Source: Wolfiporia cocos
Lineage: Eukaryota; Basidiomycota; Agaricomycetes; Polyporales; Phaeolaceae
Direction: 5' to 3'
Assembly (NCBI GenBank): GCA_029448655.1
Contig: JACCLO010000033.1
Coordinates: forward strand, 62,001-126,000
Length of the DNA stretch: 64,000 nucleotides
The position numbers were made by a program, and so were the translations under genes. Each line of letters starts with the position of its first letter. The first letter of the stretch is position 1. The notes beneath the pieces were generated by a model. That model was given only the letters and a program-made list of their open reading frames with translations. It was not told the origin of the DNA and did no database searches. This document shows, piece after piece, positions 54,531 to 62,167 of the stretch.

Positions 54531-55072
54531 TGTTACGATTCTACCAGGTACACTCGAATATTCCCGTTGACGTCTCACTGTGTGTAAAGACGTAGCGTTC
54601 AACCGCTGTATCCAGCGCTCAATTCCTAGGGACCTCCGCTCAACCGTAGGCCCTGTTTCATGTATAACAACCCTATGCCCACCATCCGTGTTCGCATCGC
54701 GTTCTAGCTGATATCCTGTGTACAACCACAGTAGTTCTATGTTTCATCTCTTGTTGCGCTCAACCGCAACGCTTCTCCCTTATTACTTATATCGTTAGCC
54801 TGACGGACTTAATAGTAGCAGTACCAAAGACACTATGACCCCGACTGACGAACCGTAGTATATAACCTGATGTAAATACTGGTCGAGCTCCTCAGCTCGA
54901 CCTTGTTGAATTACAAGGATCTTATACTCGTTCTCAAAGGCTTGAGCAATTAAGCCTGCAGCTTGTATATCGACGCTCCGACTCTGAGGAGTCTGACGAG
55001 TAGTGGGCTACTAGATACGCTGAGTAACTCGACTTAGTTATTTTGCGTTGAACGGATATTCAATCCGTAACA
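54531..55072 (+). repeat. Element A 3' LTR
   Basis: 542 bp, nearly identical to 44674-45216. It keeps the TATATAA box and the 11-mer AGCTCGACCTT. Confidence 0.93.
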
Positions 55073-55968
55073 GAGAGAGGGGATGCACCCCAACATCAAG
55101 AATAACAGAACTGAGGTTGTAGGACCTCAGCTCACACTATAAGTATGTACAGCAGGCAACGATAGTGTCTACCCTAATGCACCGGTCCGTGCGTGGTAAC
55201 TACATGTGCCTATCTAATGCTGTACATCACCTGACCGGGAAGCGCTAATCTATGCTAGATAACCCCATATCTAATCTATCGTTACAATGCACGTGCGCGC
55301 GATGGTAAAGTAGGGCGGCTAACGTCAATACGATCTGTGACAACTTAAGGCTGCGCAGTCTGAGGCTTACACCTCAGACCTTTCAATCTTGACCTTGGGC
55401 TTGGCCCCTTACTCTCATAACTCATGCGTGCTCATCTGTGACATCGACGCCTGCAACCTCGCCGAGTGACTCTAGGAACTCCTCATCGATTATCCCTGCA
55501 TCGAGGCAGTTGACACTACATGTGAGTGACAGAATGAGATTTGTGTCAGGCACAAGCCCATAACCGAAGACCTAGCCTCACAGCTCAGTATACCCGCCTC
55601 AGTCTGAGACCAGGCCCTTCATACATCACCATAGTAAGTGACTAACCTGCTCCTTCTGATTGGTTCGGCCATTATGGGCCTACTACGGTCATTGTAGATA
55701 GTGGACTTAGCTGAATTGCCCTTACCGGCATCCAGCCCCTTCATGAACCGGGCTGCGCCCACCATATTGAGTAGACTAGTATCACATGTAATCGCTGCAT
55801 GTATATAAGTAGGGTTAACCGGTTAGGTTATACCTTTAGTTCTATTCTTCTCAGCTAGCACCGTAGAAGCTTATCCCTCCCTGCTGTGCTTGACTGGCTC
55901 CCATTGTTTCCTTCCCCCTCACCTTGTGGATTAGGCGGTGAGTCCCACAGCTAGTCTGTGTCAGAGAA

Positions 55969-56330
55969 AGTCTGAGGGCACAGTGGGTTATGACCTATAC
56001 TCTGTGGAAGAGGTACTAGTCCCTGCAGGAGTACATACAACCATAGATACTGGCATCATGATCAGAATGCCTGCCGGTATCTATGGTCATATTGCACCAC
56101 AATCTGGAATGGCCCTAAAAGGTGTGGATGTGGAAGGCAGTGTGGTCGATGAAGATTACACCAGCCACATAAAAGTCATACTGAATAATCAAACTGGAGC
56201 AGATTATACAGTCAAATATGGCAATAGGATAGCATAGTTTATCATAGGATGTAACATAACCCCTGAGGTGAAGATTGTGAAATCAACTTGCAAAACCCAA
56301 TGTGGAGCACAAGGACTTGGCTCAACCAGT
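55969..56330 (+). pseudogene. Element D dUTPase domain, lying between gag and protease
   Basis: Directly after the LTR junction the element D frame reads GTVGYDLYSVEEV (motif 1), GHIAPQSGMALKG (motif 2, with Gln in place of the usual Arg), EGSVVDEDY (motif 3, Asp and Tyr kept but the RGE lost), NRIA followed by a TAG where motif 4 has Gln (56235-56237), and GLGST (motif 5). A homotrimeric dUTPase hydrolyses dUTP to dUMP and limits uracil in newly made DNA; this copy is dead. In frame it is fused to the gag C-terminal part upstream and to the protease downstream. Confidence 0.82.
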
Positions 56331-56880
56331 GAGAAGCTCCAAGGTAGTGTGGTAGTAATCCAGATAGGAAAATGGGGCAGACAGATTGAGATCCCAACCA
56401 TACTGCACCGCCCCAATAGAAGAACCCTGCAGACTAAGGCACTTATTGACTCTGGATCTACCAGATCGGTAATCAATAAGTCCTACATTGAGCAACACAG
56501 ACTTGAGCCAACTCCCTCTGCTGAAGCCAATCAAATTGTGCAATGCAGACAGATCGACTAATGCCATTGGACATATGATGCACTATGTTGAGCTCCAAAT
56601 GCAGGTCAACACCCATCTCGAAACTTGGCAGTTCCATGTCACAGAACTCAGCTCCATGGACATTTTCCTTGGCTTTGACTGGCTTGAAGACCACAACCCC
56701 AACATTGACTGGAAAAAGAAAACAGTCACATTCACCTGGACTGCAAAAGAGAGCAGATTGAGGCCGGTGAACAGATCTTTTACATTTTTGCTGATGCATG
56801 AATTCAAAACAGGGAGGTCTGTATATCAGACATCGTGGAATGAGTCCAGGCCACCAAAGCAATGGTGTCATGGTTTTTCC
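56331..56880 (+). pseudogene. Element D aspartic protease region
   Basis: VVIQIGKWGRQIEIPTILH leads to TKALIDSGSTRSVI, an intact DSG active site of a Ty3/gypsy protease. A frameshift near 56540 separates it from the second half (NAIGHMMHYVELQMQ .. DIFLGFDWLEDHNPNIDW). The frame ends at a TGA made by the next insertion at 56881. RT and the rest would lie beyond element C, outside the window. Confidence 0.8.
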
Positions 56881-56967
56881 TGACATCAGACAATATGCCC
56901 TCCACTGGGTTTGAACCCCTGTCCTCATGTACCAGCACCAGTAGTAGTCACATGACTTGAAGGGGAT
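56881..56967. repeat. LTR fragment cut by element C
   Basis: Starts TGACATCAGACAATATGCCC and contains CCACTGGGTTTGAACCCC, the inverse of the LTR end blocks seen in sister copies. It is the left end of a solo LTR inserted into element D and then split by element C; the other half should lie right of the window. Confidence 0.5.
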
Positions 56968-57508
56968 TGACGCAGACTTACTTATAGGGTGTTGAAGCGG
57001 TGTTGGACGAGTAACAAAGCTTATAAGCAGAGGTTTGATAGGCTACTAGCTTGGGGGGCTAATAGCAGTAGTCGATAGAAGAACTAGTCTGAGTCCTAAG
57101 CGACTCAGAGTACAGTATATATACATGTCTAGTAGGACCTCTAATACAGGGTGCGGGACCAACGGGACCGCAGGTAGGACTATTGATACAAGGGCAGGAC
57201 CCCTGGTACTGGGTATGAGTAATATGCCGGTCGGGCATTGTCATCGTGCTGACGCGCGATGAGTAAGAACTCATGATGAGTCTTGTGACGTGAAAGTCTG
57301 TCTACGATGAAGATAAGATGACAGAGAGTTGCTATCTAAGATAAGATAAAGATAAGATCGGTAACGGGAACCGGAGCCGTACATGTGACGTTTTAGGTTA
57401 ATACAACTATATGAACTAGGGACTTATAGTGAGACAATTGCGTAGGAATTGTAGAACGTTAGGGAAAAATAGGGAAAAATAAGCGTTAGCTTAGGAAAAT
57501 CTGTGACA
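56968..57508 (-). repeat. Element C 3' LTR, 541 bp
   Basis: On the minus strand it starts TGTCACAGATTTTCC and ends AAGTCTGCGTCA, so it has the same near-palindromic ends as the solo LTRs of the cluster. It holds a hairpin CTGAGTCCTAAGCGACTCAG and, next to it, TATATATACATG. Confidence 0.85.
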
Positions 57509-57521
57509 TTACCCCCTCTTC
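57509..57521 (-). promoter_or_regulatory. Polypurine tract of element C
   Basis: On the minus strand GAAGAGGGGGTAA directly precedes the 3' LTR. Confidence 0.75.
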
Positions 57522-57590
57522 AGATTTCAGCGTCCTCGATGAAAGTAGAGTTTGTACTAGAGCCCAATAAAGGGTTAGGTTTTGTGTGTT

Positions 57591-60500
57591 CTACTTGCCC
57601 GTGCTGCCGAATCCCTGTGTACCTCGTGCTCCTTGATGCTCGTGTTGCCTTTCGTATGACTTTAGGCTCCCGTGATGAATCTCTGGGTGAGATTGCTGGT
57701 GTACTAGTAGTTGAGCCACTTTGTCTCGTGGCTTGACTTCGTAGGCTTCTTGACCCAAGTTATGGATCATGACTTTTACTTCTCCTCTATAGTCCCAATC
57801 TATGATGCCTCCTACTACGATTAAAGATTTCTTTGCCATACTGGATCGGCTGACAAGTTGACCGTAGCTCCCGTAAGGGAACAGGATTTTTAGTCCTGTA
57901 TCGATCATTGTCGTTTGTCCTGGTAGTAACGTGACTTCCTTTGAGGCGTAGATATCGTAGCCGGCTGCGTGTGGGGTACCCTGTGAGGGGTATAGAGGTT
58001 CTTCGTAATTCTCGAGGTTCACGTCGACTGCGAACTCGAGATAGTCGTTGAATACTATGTTGTCGTCTACAAAGTCTCCGTACGGATCGCGTTTGAGCCA
58101 TTTGCGATTAGCTTCGAGCTCGCCTTCCTCATAGAGGTCGACTTGGAGCGGCCAGTCATCTGGCCATAGGTACCGATCACCAACTTTCCAGTCGGTGTCG
58201 TCGTCGGGTTCAGCAACTCGAACGTCGTGTCGAGTGCTTCGTCTAGGGGGGTTGGGTGCTTGATCGAATGATTTTGCCTTGTACTCATTGAGTATTTCGG
58301 CTGCGCCCTCGAGATTTCCTTCGGGTTCCCATGTGTCAGATACCTGTGAGTGGCCTTTCCAGCGGACTAAAAATTCGGTCTTGCGACCCCGCTTTCTGTG
58401 GCTCAGGATATCTTCCACTTCCCATTCTACTTCCTCGTCGTCTAGTGCCTTATCAGGCTCCGACTCTGAGGTTCCTTGGTCATGGTACATTACTAGTTTA
58501 GAGGCGTGGAAGACGGGATGATAGGCTCTATATTGAGAGTCCATGCTTAGGCGGAAGGTTACCGGAGATAGTTGTTCTACTATCTTGAATGGTCCGATAT
58601 ACCGTGGTGCTAAGCTTCGTTCCGTCTTTTGGTAGTCTTTTGTTGCTACCAAAACCTTGTTTCCAACTTTGAAGGGTGCTTGTTTCTTCCCTTCATCGTT
58701 GTACCATTTCCATCTGTCTGCTGCTACTTGCATTGCTGCTTTCGCTTGTTCCTGCGCTTGCCAGCGCTGTTCTGCGATGTCAATGAGATCTGATGATCCG
58801 ATGGGCGGCTCATTAGGGCCCGCCCGTGGGTGTCTACCGAGTTCTACATAGAACGGCGAGTTCTTTGTAGATTCTGATGCTACATTGTTGTAAGCAAACT
58901 CCGCAGTTGGGAGAAGCTGACTCCAATTGTCTTTCTCGTAAGAATTGACGTAGCATCTTAGGTACTGTTCCAGAGTCTGGTTGACTCTTTCAGTTTGTCC
59001 GTCGGTTTGTGGATGATAGGCCGTCGACATTGAGTGTTCGACCTTAAGGAATTTACAAAACTCCTTGAATAGCTCTGAAGCATATTGCACTCCCCTGTCC
59101 GTGATGATCTGTTTTGGTAGACCATGTAACGGATAGAATCTAGCATAAAGTATTTCTGCTAGGTCCTTCGTTCCGAACTTTGAGTTGATGGGGTAAAAGT
59201 GTGCTCGCTTTGTGAGCCTGTCCACTACTACCATGATTGAATCGTAGGTAGTTCCGTTGTGCACTGATTTGGGTAGGTACATAATGAAGTCGGTTGTGAT
59301 GACGTCCCATGGTCCTTCTGGGACCGGGTTCGGTTGGAGTAAGCCGTAAGGCTTCTCGGATCGGTTTTTCATTCTCTGACATACGTCGCATTGTTGGACG
59401 TATTTCTTGACATCGGTGGTGAGGTTTGGCCACCAATAGTTGCGTGTGATGAGTTCGTACGTTTTCCATCGACCGAAGTGGCCTGCTGTGGCGTGGTCGT
59501 GGTGCATTGATAGCACCTGGTCGCGTAGTACTCGGATGTCTGGTACGTATATCTTCCCACGATGGAGAAGAAGTCCGTTCTCGAAGTTCCATTTCTGGAG
59601 ATCCTTCTTGAATTCTCTGGGACCTGATGAGAGTAAGGCCTGGTAGTCCTTTGTTATCTTCTCATCTCGTAGTGCTAGGCGGATTGTCTCTAGGAGGGAC
59701 GTCTCTTGAGAAGGATTATTCTCTGATTGATGAGAGGCCTCGACTGCTCGGACGGCAAATTCCGTAGCGAAAAATTCTGGTTTCAGAAGTATCTGATCCC
59801 TATTGTCGAGTTCCACCCCCTCTTCATGATCTGGACGCCTGGACAGAGGGTCTGCCGTTAGCATTGTTTTCCCTGGTTTGTGATACAACTTGAAGTTGAA
59901 TCTGGTGAGGTATAAGGCCCATCGTGCCTGTCTGCGTGTGAGTTTCTGCGCCGTTTTGAAATAGGTCAGGTTCGCGTGATCTGTCCATATTTCAAATTCC
60001 AGTTTGTGACCTTCGAGATAATGTCGCCATTCTTCGAGACTTCGAATGATGGCTAGGAGTTCCTTATCATATATCTCGTAATTCCGTTCAGGTGCTGACA
60101 TTGTCTTAGAATAAAACGCTACTGGGTGGTACTTCTTATCAGAAGGGTCCAGTTGCGATAAGACTGCACCTGTCGCGAAGTCCGATGCGTCGGACTTGAT
60201 ACGGAATGGTTGGTCTTGGTCTGGTATGCGTAGAATCGGAGCGCTCGTAAAAGCCCATTTTAGGGTTTCGAACGCTTGGTTCTCCTTGTCACCCCAGGTC
60301 CATTTCTGGTCCTTTTTGGTGAGCTGAGTGAGGGGTCGGGCTAGCCGTGAGAAGTCCTGGATAAACCTTCTATAGAAGTTGGCAAATCCTAGAAAAGCTT
60401 GGACTTCTTTAACCTTACGAGGTTGCGGCCAGTCTTGTACTCCTGAGTACTTCTTTGGGTCCATCTCGATTTTATTTTTCGAAATGATGAGTCCGAGATA

Positions 60501-61937
60501 TTCAATCGAACTCTGCTCAAAGAAGTATTTCTCTGGCTTGGCAAAGAGATCGCAGTCCTGGAGTCTTTTTAGGACCCCTTTTACGATGGCGCGATGCTCT
60601 TTCAAGTCGTTCCCGAATATGAGAATGTCGTCTAGGTAAACGATAACCTTGCCGGTTCTAATGAAGTCGGCCAAGACGTCATTCATCATTGCCTGGAATG
60701 TGCCGGGTGCGTTACAGAAACCGAAGTACATAACCGTTGCTTCGTAGAGACCGCGATGTGTAATAAACGCGGTCTTCCATTCGTCGCCTTCCTTGATTCG
60801 CACATTGTTGTATCCCCACCTAAGGTCTATTTTTGTAAAAATAGAGGCGGAGGATAGCTGATCGATTAGATCTGATATGCGAGGAATCGGGTATTTGTTT
60901 TGTACTGTTATTTCATTCAGTTTCCTGTAGTCGACTACCATTCTTAGGCCGCCATCTTTCTTTTTTACGAAAAAGACAGGGCTGGCGAAGGGGGATTGAC
61001 TTGGTTGGATGTAGCCTTTGCGGAGTTCTTCGTCGATCCACTCGTCTAGAGAGTTCCGTTCTGCAGGTGCCATAGGATATGGCTTGGCGGCTTTTGGGTA
61101 GGTCGCGCCTTCTTTGATATCGATGGCGTGATCATATTCCTTTCGCGTGGGCATCCTGTCGGATGCTTTGTGCGAGAAAACCGTGGGTCCAAATTCCTGA
61201 TACTCCTTGGGAACTAGTTCTTTCCACTTTTCGGGTGGTTCGTAACTAGTTTCCGTCTCTTTGTCAAGAGACAGTATCTCCGTAACCAGTTCAGCCAGTA
61301 AGGCTTCATCCGTGTCGTCTAGAGTTTGTATCCAGTTGACAAACGGATTCGTTGGGTCTTCCTTTCCTATTTCGTCATAAGGAAGTTCCCAGAGGTAGTG
61401 TTCCTCTTCGCCGAGCTCCGCGTGCTCTTCGTGCGATGGCCCTGTCGGGCGTTTCCTAGCATGGATGCATTTTCCTGCTTCCATACATCGACTGTAATCC
61501 ATTTTACCCTCCTTCCAATCGAAGTGTGGGTTATGTTTTACTAGCCAGTCGTGTCCCAAGATTATCTCCTGCTTTCCTAGATCCATTACATAGAATCTTA
61601 TGGTTTCCTTGTGGTCCCCATGTTGGACGTAAGCTTTGACTTGTTTGTCAATGCTTCCTGCGGAGTTGTAGCTGCCGTCTGCATTTCTTACAGTGATAGG
61701 TGGTTCAGCTGGACTGACTAATAGTCGGTGTTTTTCAACGAAACTGGTGTCTATTACGCTTATTGACGCTCCAGAGTCGATGAGTGCTTGGGCTTGCGTG
61801 GATGTTCCATATACCCAGAGAGTAACGTCGATGCTGAATGAAGCAGACGTATCGCGCGCGTTATTATGATAAACATTGTTTATACTCTCTGTCGCGGTGG
61901 TATTACATGAATGGGTCGTACATGAGCAAGCTTTCAC
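57591..61937 (-). CDS. Element C Pol with C-terminal dUTPase
   Basis: 1,448 codons as an open frame; the N-terminal border is open because it lies at -1 relative to gag, so a frameshift from gag is inferred. Domains: protease ALIDSGAS (about 51-58); RT about 290-480 with IFTKIDLRWGYNNVRI and YLDD (about 432); RNase H about 560-700 (KSDASDFATGAV, ending ADPLSRR); integrase zinc region H-H-C-C (QQCDVCQRMK) and DDE core (TTDFI, ITDRGVQY, STAYHPQTDGQTERVNQ); chromodomain about 1170-1222 (EVEDILSHRKRGRKTEFLVRWKG); dUTPase about 1320-1448 with GYDIYAS, GQLVSRSSM, GGIIDWDYRGEV, DKVAQLLV and the complete last motif GFGSTGK just before the stop. In dUTPase motif 2, RSS replaces the usual RSG. All other catalytic residues are present. 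Confidence 0.95.
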   Translation of the reverse strand: MKACSCTTHSCNTTATESINNVYHNNARDTSASFSIDVTLWVYGTSTQAQALIDSGASISVIDTSFVEKHRLLVSPAEPPITVRNADGSYNSAGSIDKQVKAYVQHGDHKETIRFYVMDLGKQEIILGHDWLVKHNPHFDWKEGKMDYSRCMEAGKCIHARKRPTGPSHEEHAELGEEEHYLWELPYDEIGKEDPTNPFVNWIQTLDDTDEALLAELVTEILSLDKETETSYEPPEKWKELVPKEYQEFGPTVFSHKASDRMPTRKEYDHAIDIKEGATYPKAAKPYPMAPAERNSLDEWIDEELRKGYIQPSQSPFASPVFFVKKKDGGLRMVVDYRKLNEITVQNKYPIPRISDLIDQLSSASIFTKIDLRWGYNNVRIKEGDEWKTAFITHRGLYEATVMYFGFCNAPGTFQAMMNDVLADFIRTGKVIVYLDDILIFGNDLKEHRAIVKGVLKRLQDCDLFAKPEKYFFEQSSIEYLGLIISKNKIEMDPKKYSGVQDWPQPRKVKEVQAFLGFANFYRRFIQDFSRLARPLTQLTKKDQKWTWGDKENQAFETLKWAFTSAPILRIPDQDQPFRIKSDASDFATGAVLSQLDPSDKKYHPVAFYSKTMSAPERNYEIYDKELLAIIRSLEEWRHYLEGHKLEFEIWTDHANLTYFKTAQKLTRRQARWALYLTRFNFKLYHKPGKTMLTADPLSRRPDHEEGVELDNRDQILLKPEFFATEFAVRAVEASHQSENNPSQETSLLETIRLALRDEKITKDYQALLSSGPREFKKDLQKWNFENGLLLHRGKIYVPDIRVLRDQVLSMHHDHATAGHFGRWKTYELITRNYWWPNLTTDVKKYVQQCDVCQRMKNRSEKPYGLLQPNPVPEGPWDVITTDFIMYLPKSVHNGTTYDSIMVVVDRLTKRAHFYPINSKFGTKDLAEILYARFYPLHGLPKQIITDRGVQYASELFKEFCKFLKVEHSMSTAYHPQTDGQTERVNQTLEQYLRCYVNSYEKDNWSQLLPTAEFAYNNVASESTKNSPFYVELGRHPRAGPNEPPIGSSDLIDIAEQRWQAQEQAKAAMQVAADRWKWYNDEGKKQAPFKVGNKVLVATKDYQKTERSLAPRYIGPFKIVEQLSPVTFRLSMDSQYRAYHPVFHASKLVMYHDQGTSESEPDKALDDEEVEWEVEDILSHRKRGRKTEFLVRWKGHSQVSDTWEPEGNLEGAAEILNEYKAKSFDQAPNPPRRSTRHDVRVAEPDDDTDWKVGDRYLWPDDWPLQVDLYEEGELEANRKWLKRDPYGDFVDDNIVFNDYLEFAVDVNLENYEEPLYPSQGTPHAAGYDIYASKEVTLLPGQTTMIDTGLKILFPYGSYGQLVSRSSMAKKSLIVVGGIIDWDYRGEVKVMIHNLGQEAYEVKPRDKVAQLLVHQQSHPEIHHGSLKSYERQHEHQGARGTQGFGSTGK

Positions 61938-62167
61938 ATGCGACCTTCGAAAAAACCCGAGTTCTTTCCCAAAAGGAACTCGTAACTCTTCTCCGATCCG
62001 GATGGAGTTAAGGTTGATAGGGGGGAGAGGGAGCCGGAACTGGCCGGTGATGGTTCTTCGGGAACCTCCTCAATGTGCGCGGAGTGTATGATGGCCCCTA
62101 CTGTTGGATCAGCGGGTACCTCCTCATCGTCCGGGACGAAGTACTCGCGTACTATTTCCCGGACGTG

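Larger units (their letters stand above)
44674..55072 (+). mobile_element. Element A: nearly complete chromodomain Ty3/gypsy retrotransposon carrying four solo LTRs
   Basis: Two LTRs (44674-45216 and 54531-55072) begin TGTTACGATTCTACC and end CCGTAACA. By eye they differ at about seven positions over 542 bp. A 5-bp TSD, GAGAG, flanks the whole (44669-44673 and 55073-55077). Order: 5' LTR, primer site, small ORF0, gag, pol (protease, dUTPase, RT, RNase H, truncated integrase, chromodomain), a zinc-knuckle ORF, polypurine tract, 3' LTR. About 7.35 kb belong to the element itself; the rest is four later solo LTRs (45469-46558, 48143-48658, 50157-50645, 51151-52080). It is inactive: a stop in pol, a deleted integrase core and an altered protease site. 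Chromodomain integrases of this group target heterochromatin by family. Confidence 0.95.
44044..55342 (+). mobile_element. Solo LTR nested in family F, split by two more insertions
   Basis: Starts TGACACAGTCTAC and ends GATCTGTGACA, flanked by ACTTA (44039-44043 and 55343-55347). Its left part runs to CAGACTAGC (44131), continues at 44626 after a solo LTR and again at 55078 after element A, where the expected block GAGGGGATGCACCCC and the hairpin around CTGAGGTTGTAGGACCTCAG follow. About 400 bp remain in total. Confidence 0.8.
43821..55548 (-). mobile_element. Solo LTR (family F) nested in the family E LTR and itself split
   Basis: Ends TGTCACAGATTTACG (43821) and GATTTGTGTCA (55548). After removing the next insertion about 424 bp remain. 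The right part holds CTGAGGCTTACACCTCAG, the minus-strand form of the common LTR hairpin, and the left part holds the inverse of the GCTACCCTAAAGTAA block. The flanking 5-mers AGCGC and GGCAC differ by two transitions, so the TSD is inferred and not exact. Confidence 0.6.
43189..55963 (-). mobile_element. Large-type solo LTR (family E) split by 11.7 kb of later insertions
   Basis: The outer ends are TGTCACAGATTTGGG (43189) and CTAGTCTGTGTCA (55963), flanked by GAGAA on both sides (43184-43188 and 55964-55968). Without the nested insertion about 1,040 bp remain, close to the two other family E copies (1,090 and 930 bp). The right end read on the minus strand (TGACACAG then GGGACTCACC) matches the start of the copy at 45469. 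The element D frame continues exactly across it, from HAILPER to KSEGTVGYDLY. Confidence 0.8.

Noticed and set aside
41404..55072. Solo LTR 41404-41944 paired with element A as one provirus
   Set aside because: It is in opposite orientation and has its own TSD (ACACT), so it is a separate insertion.
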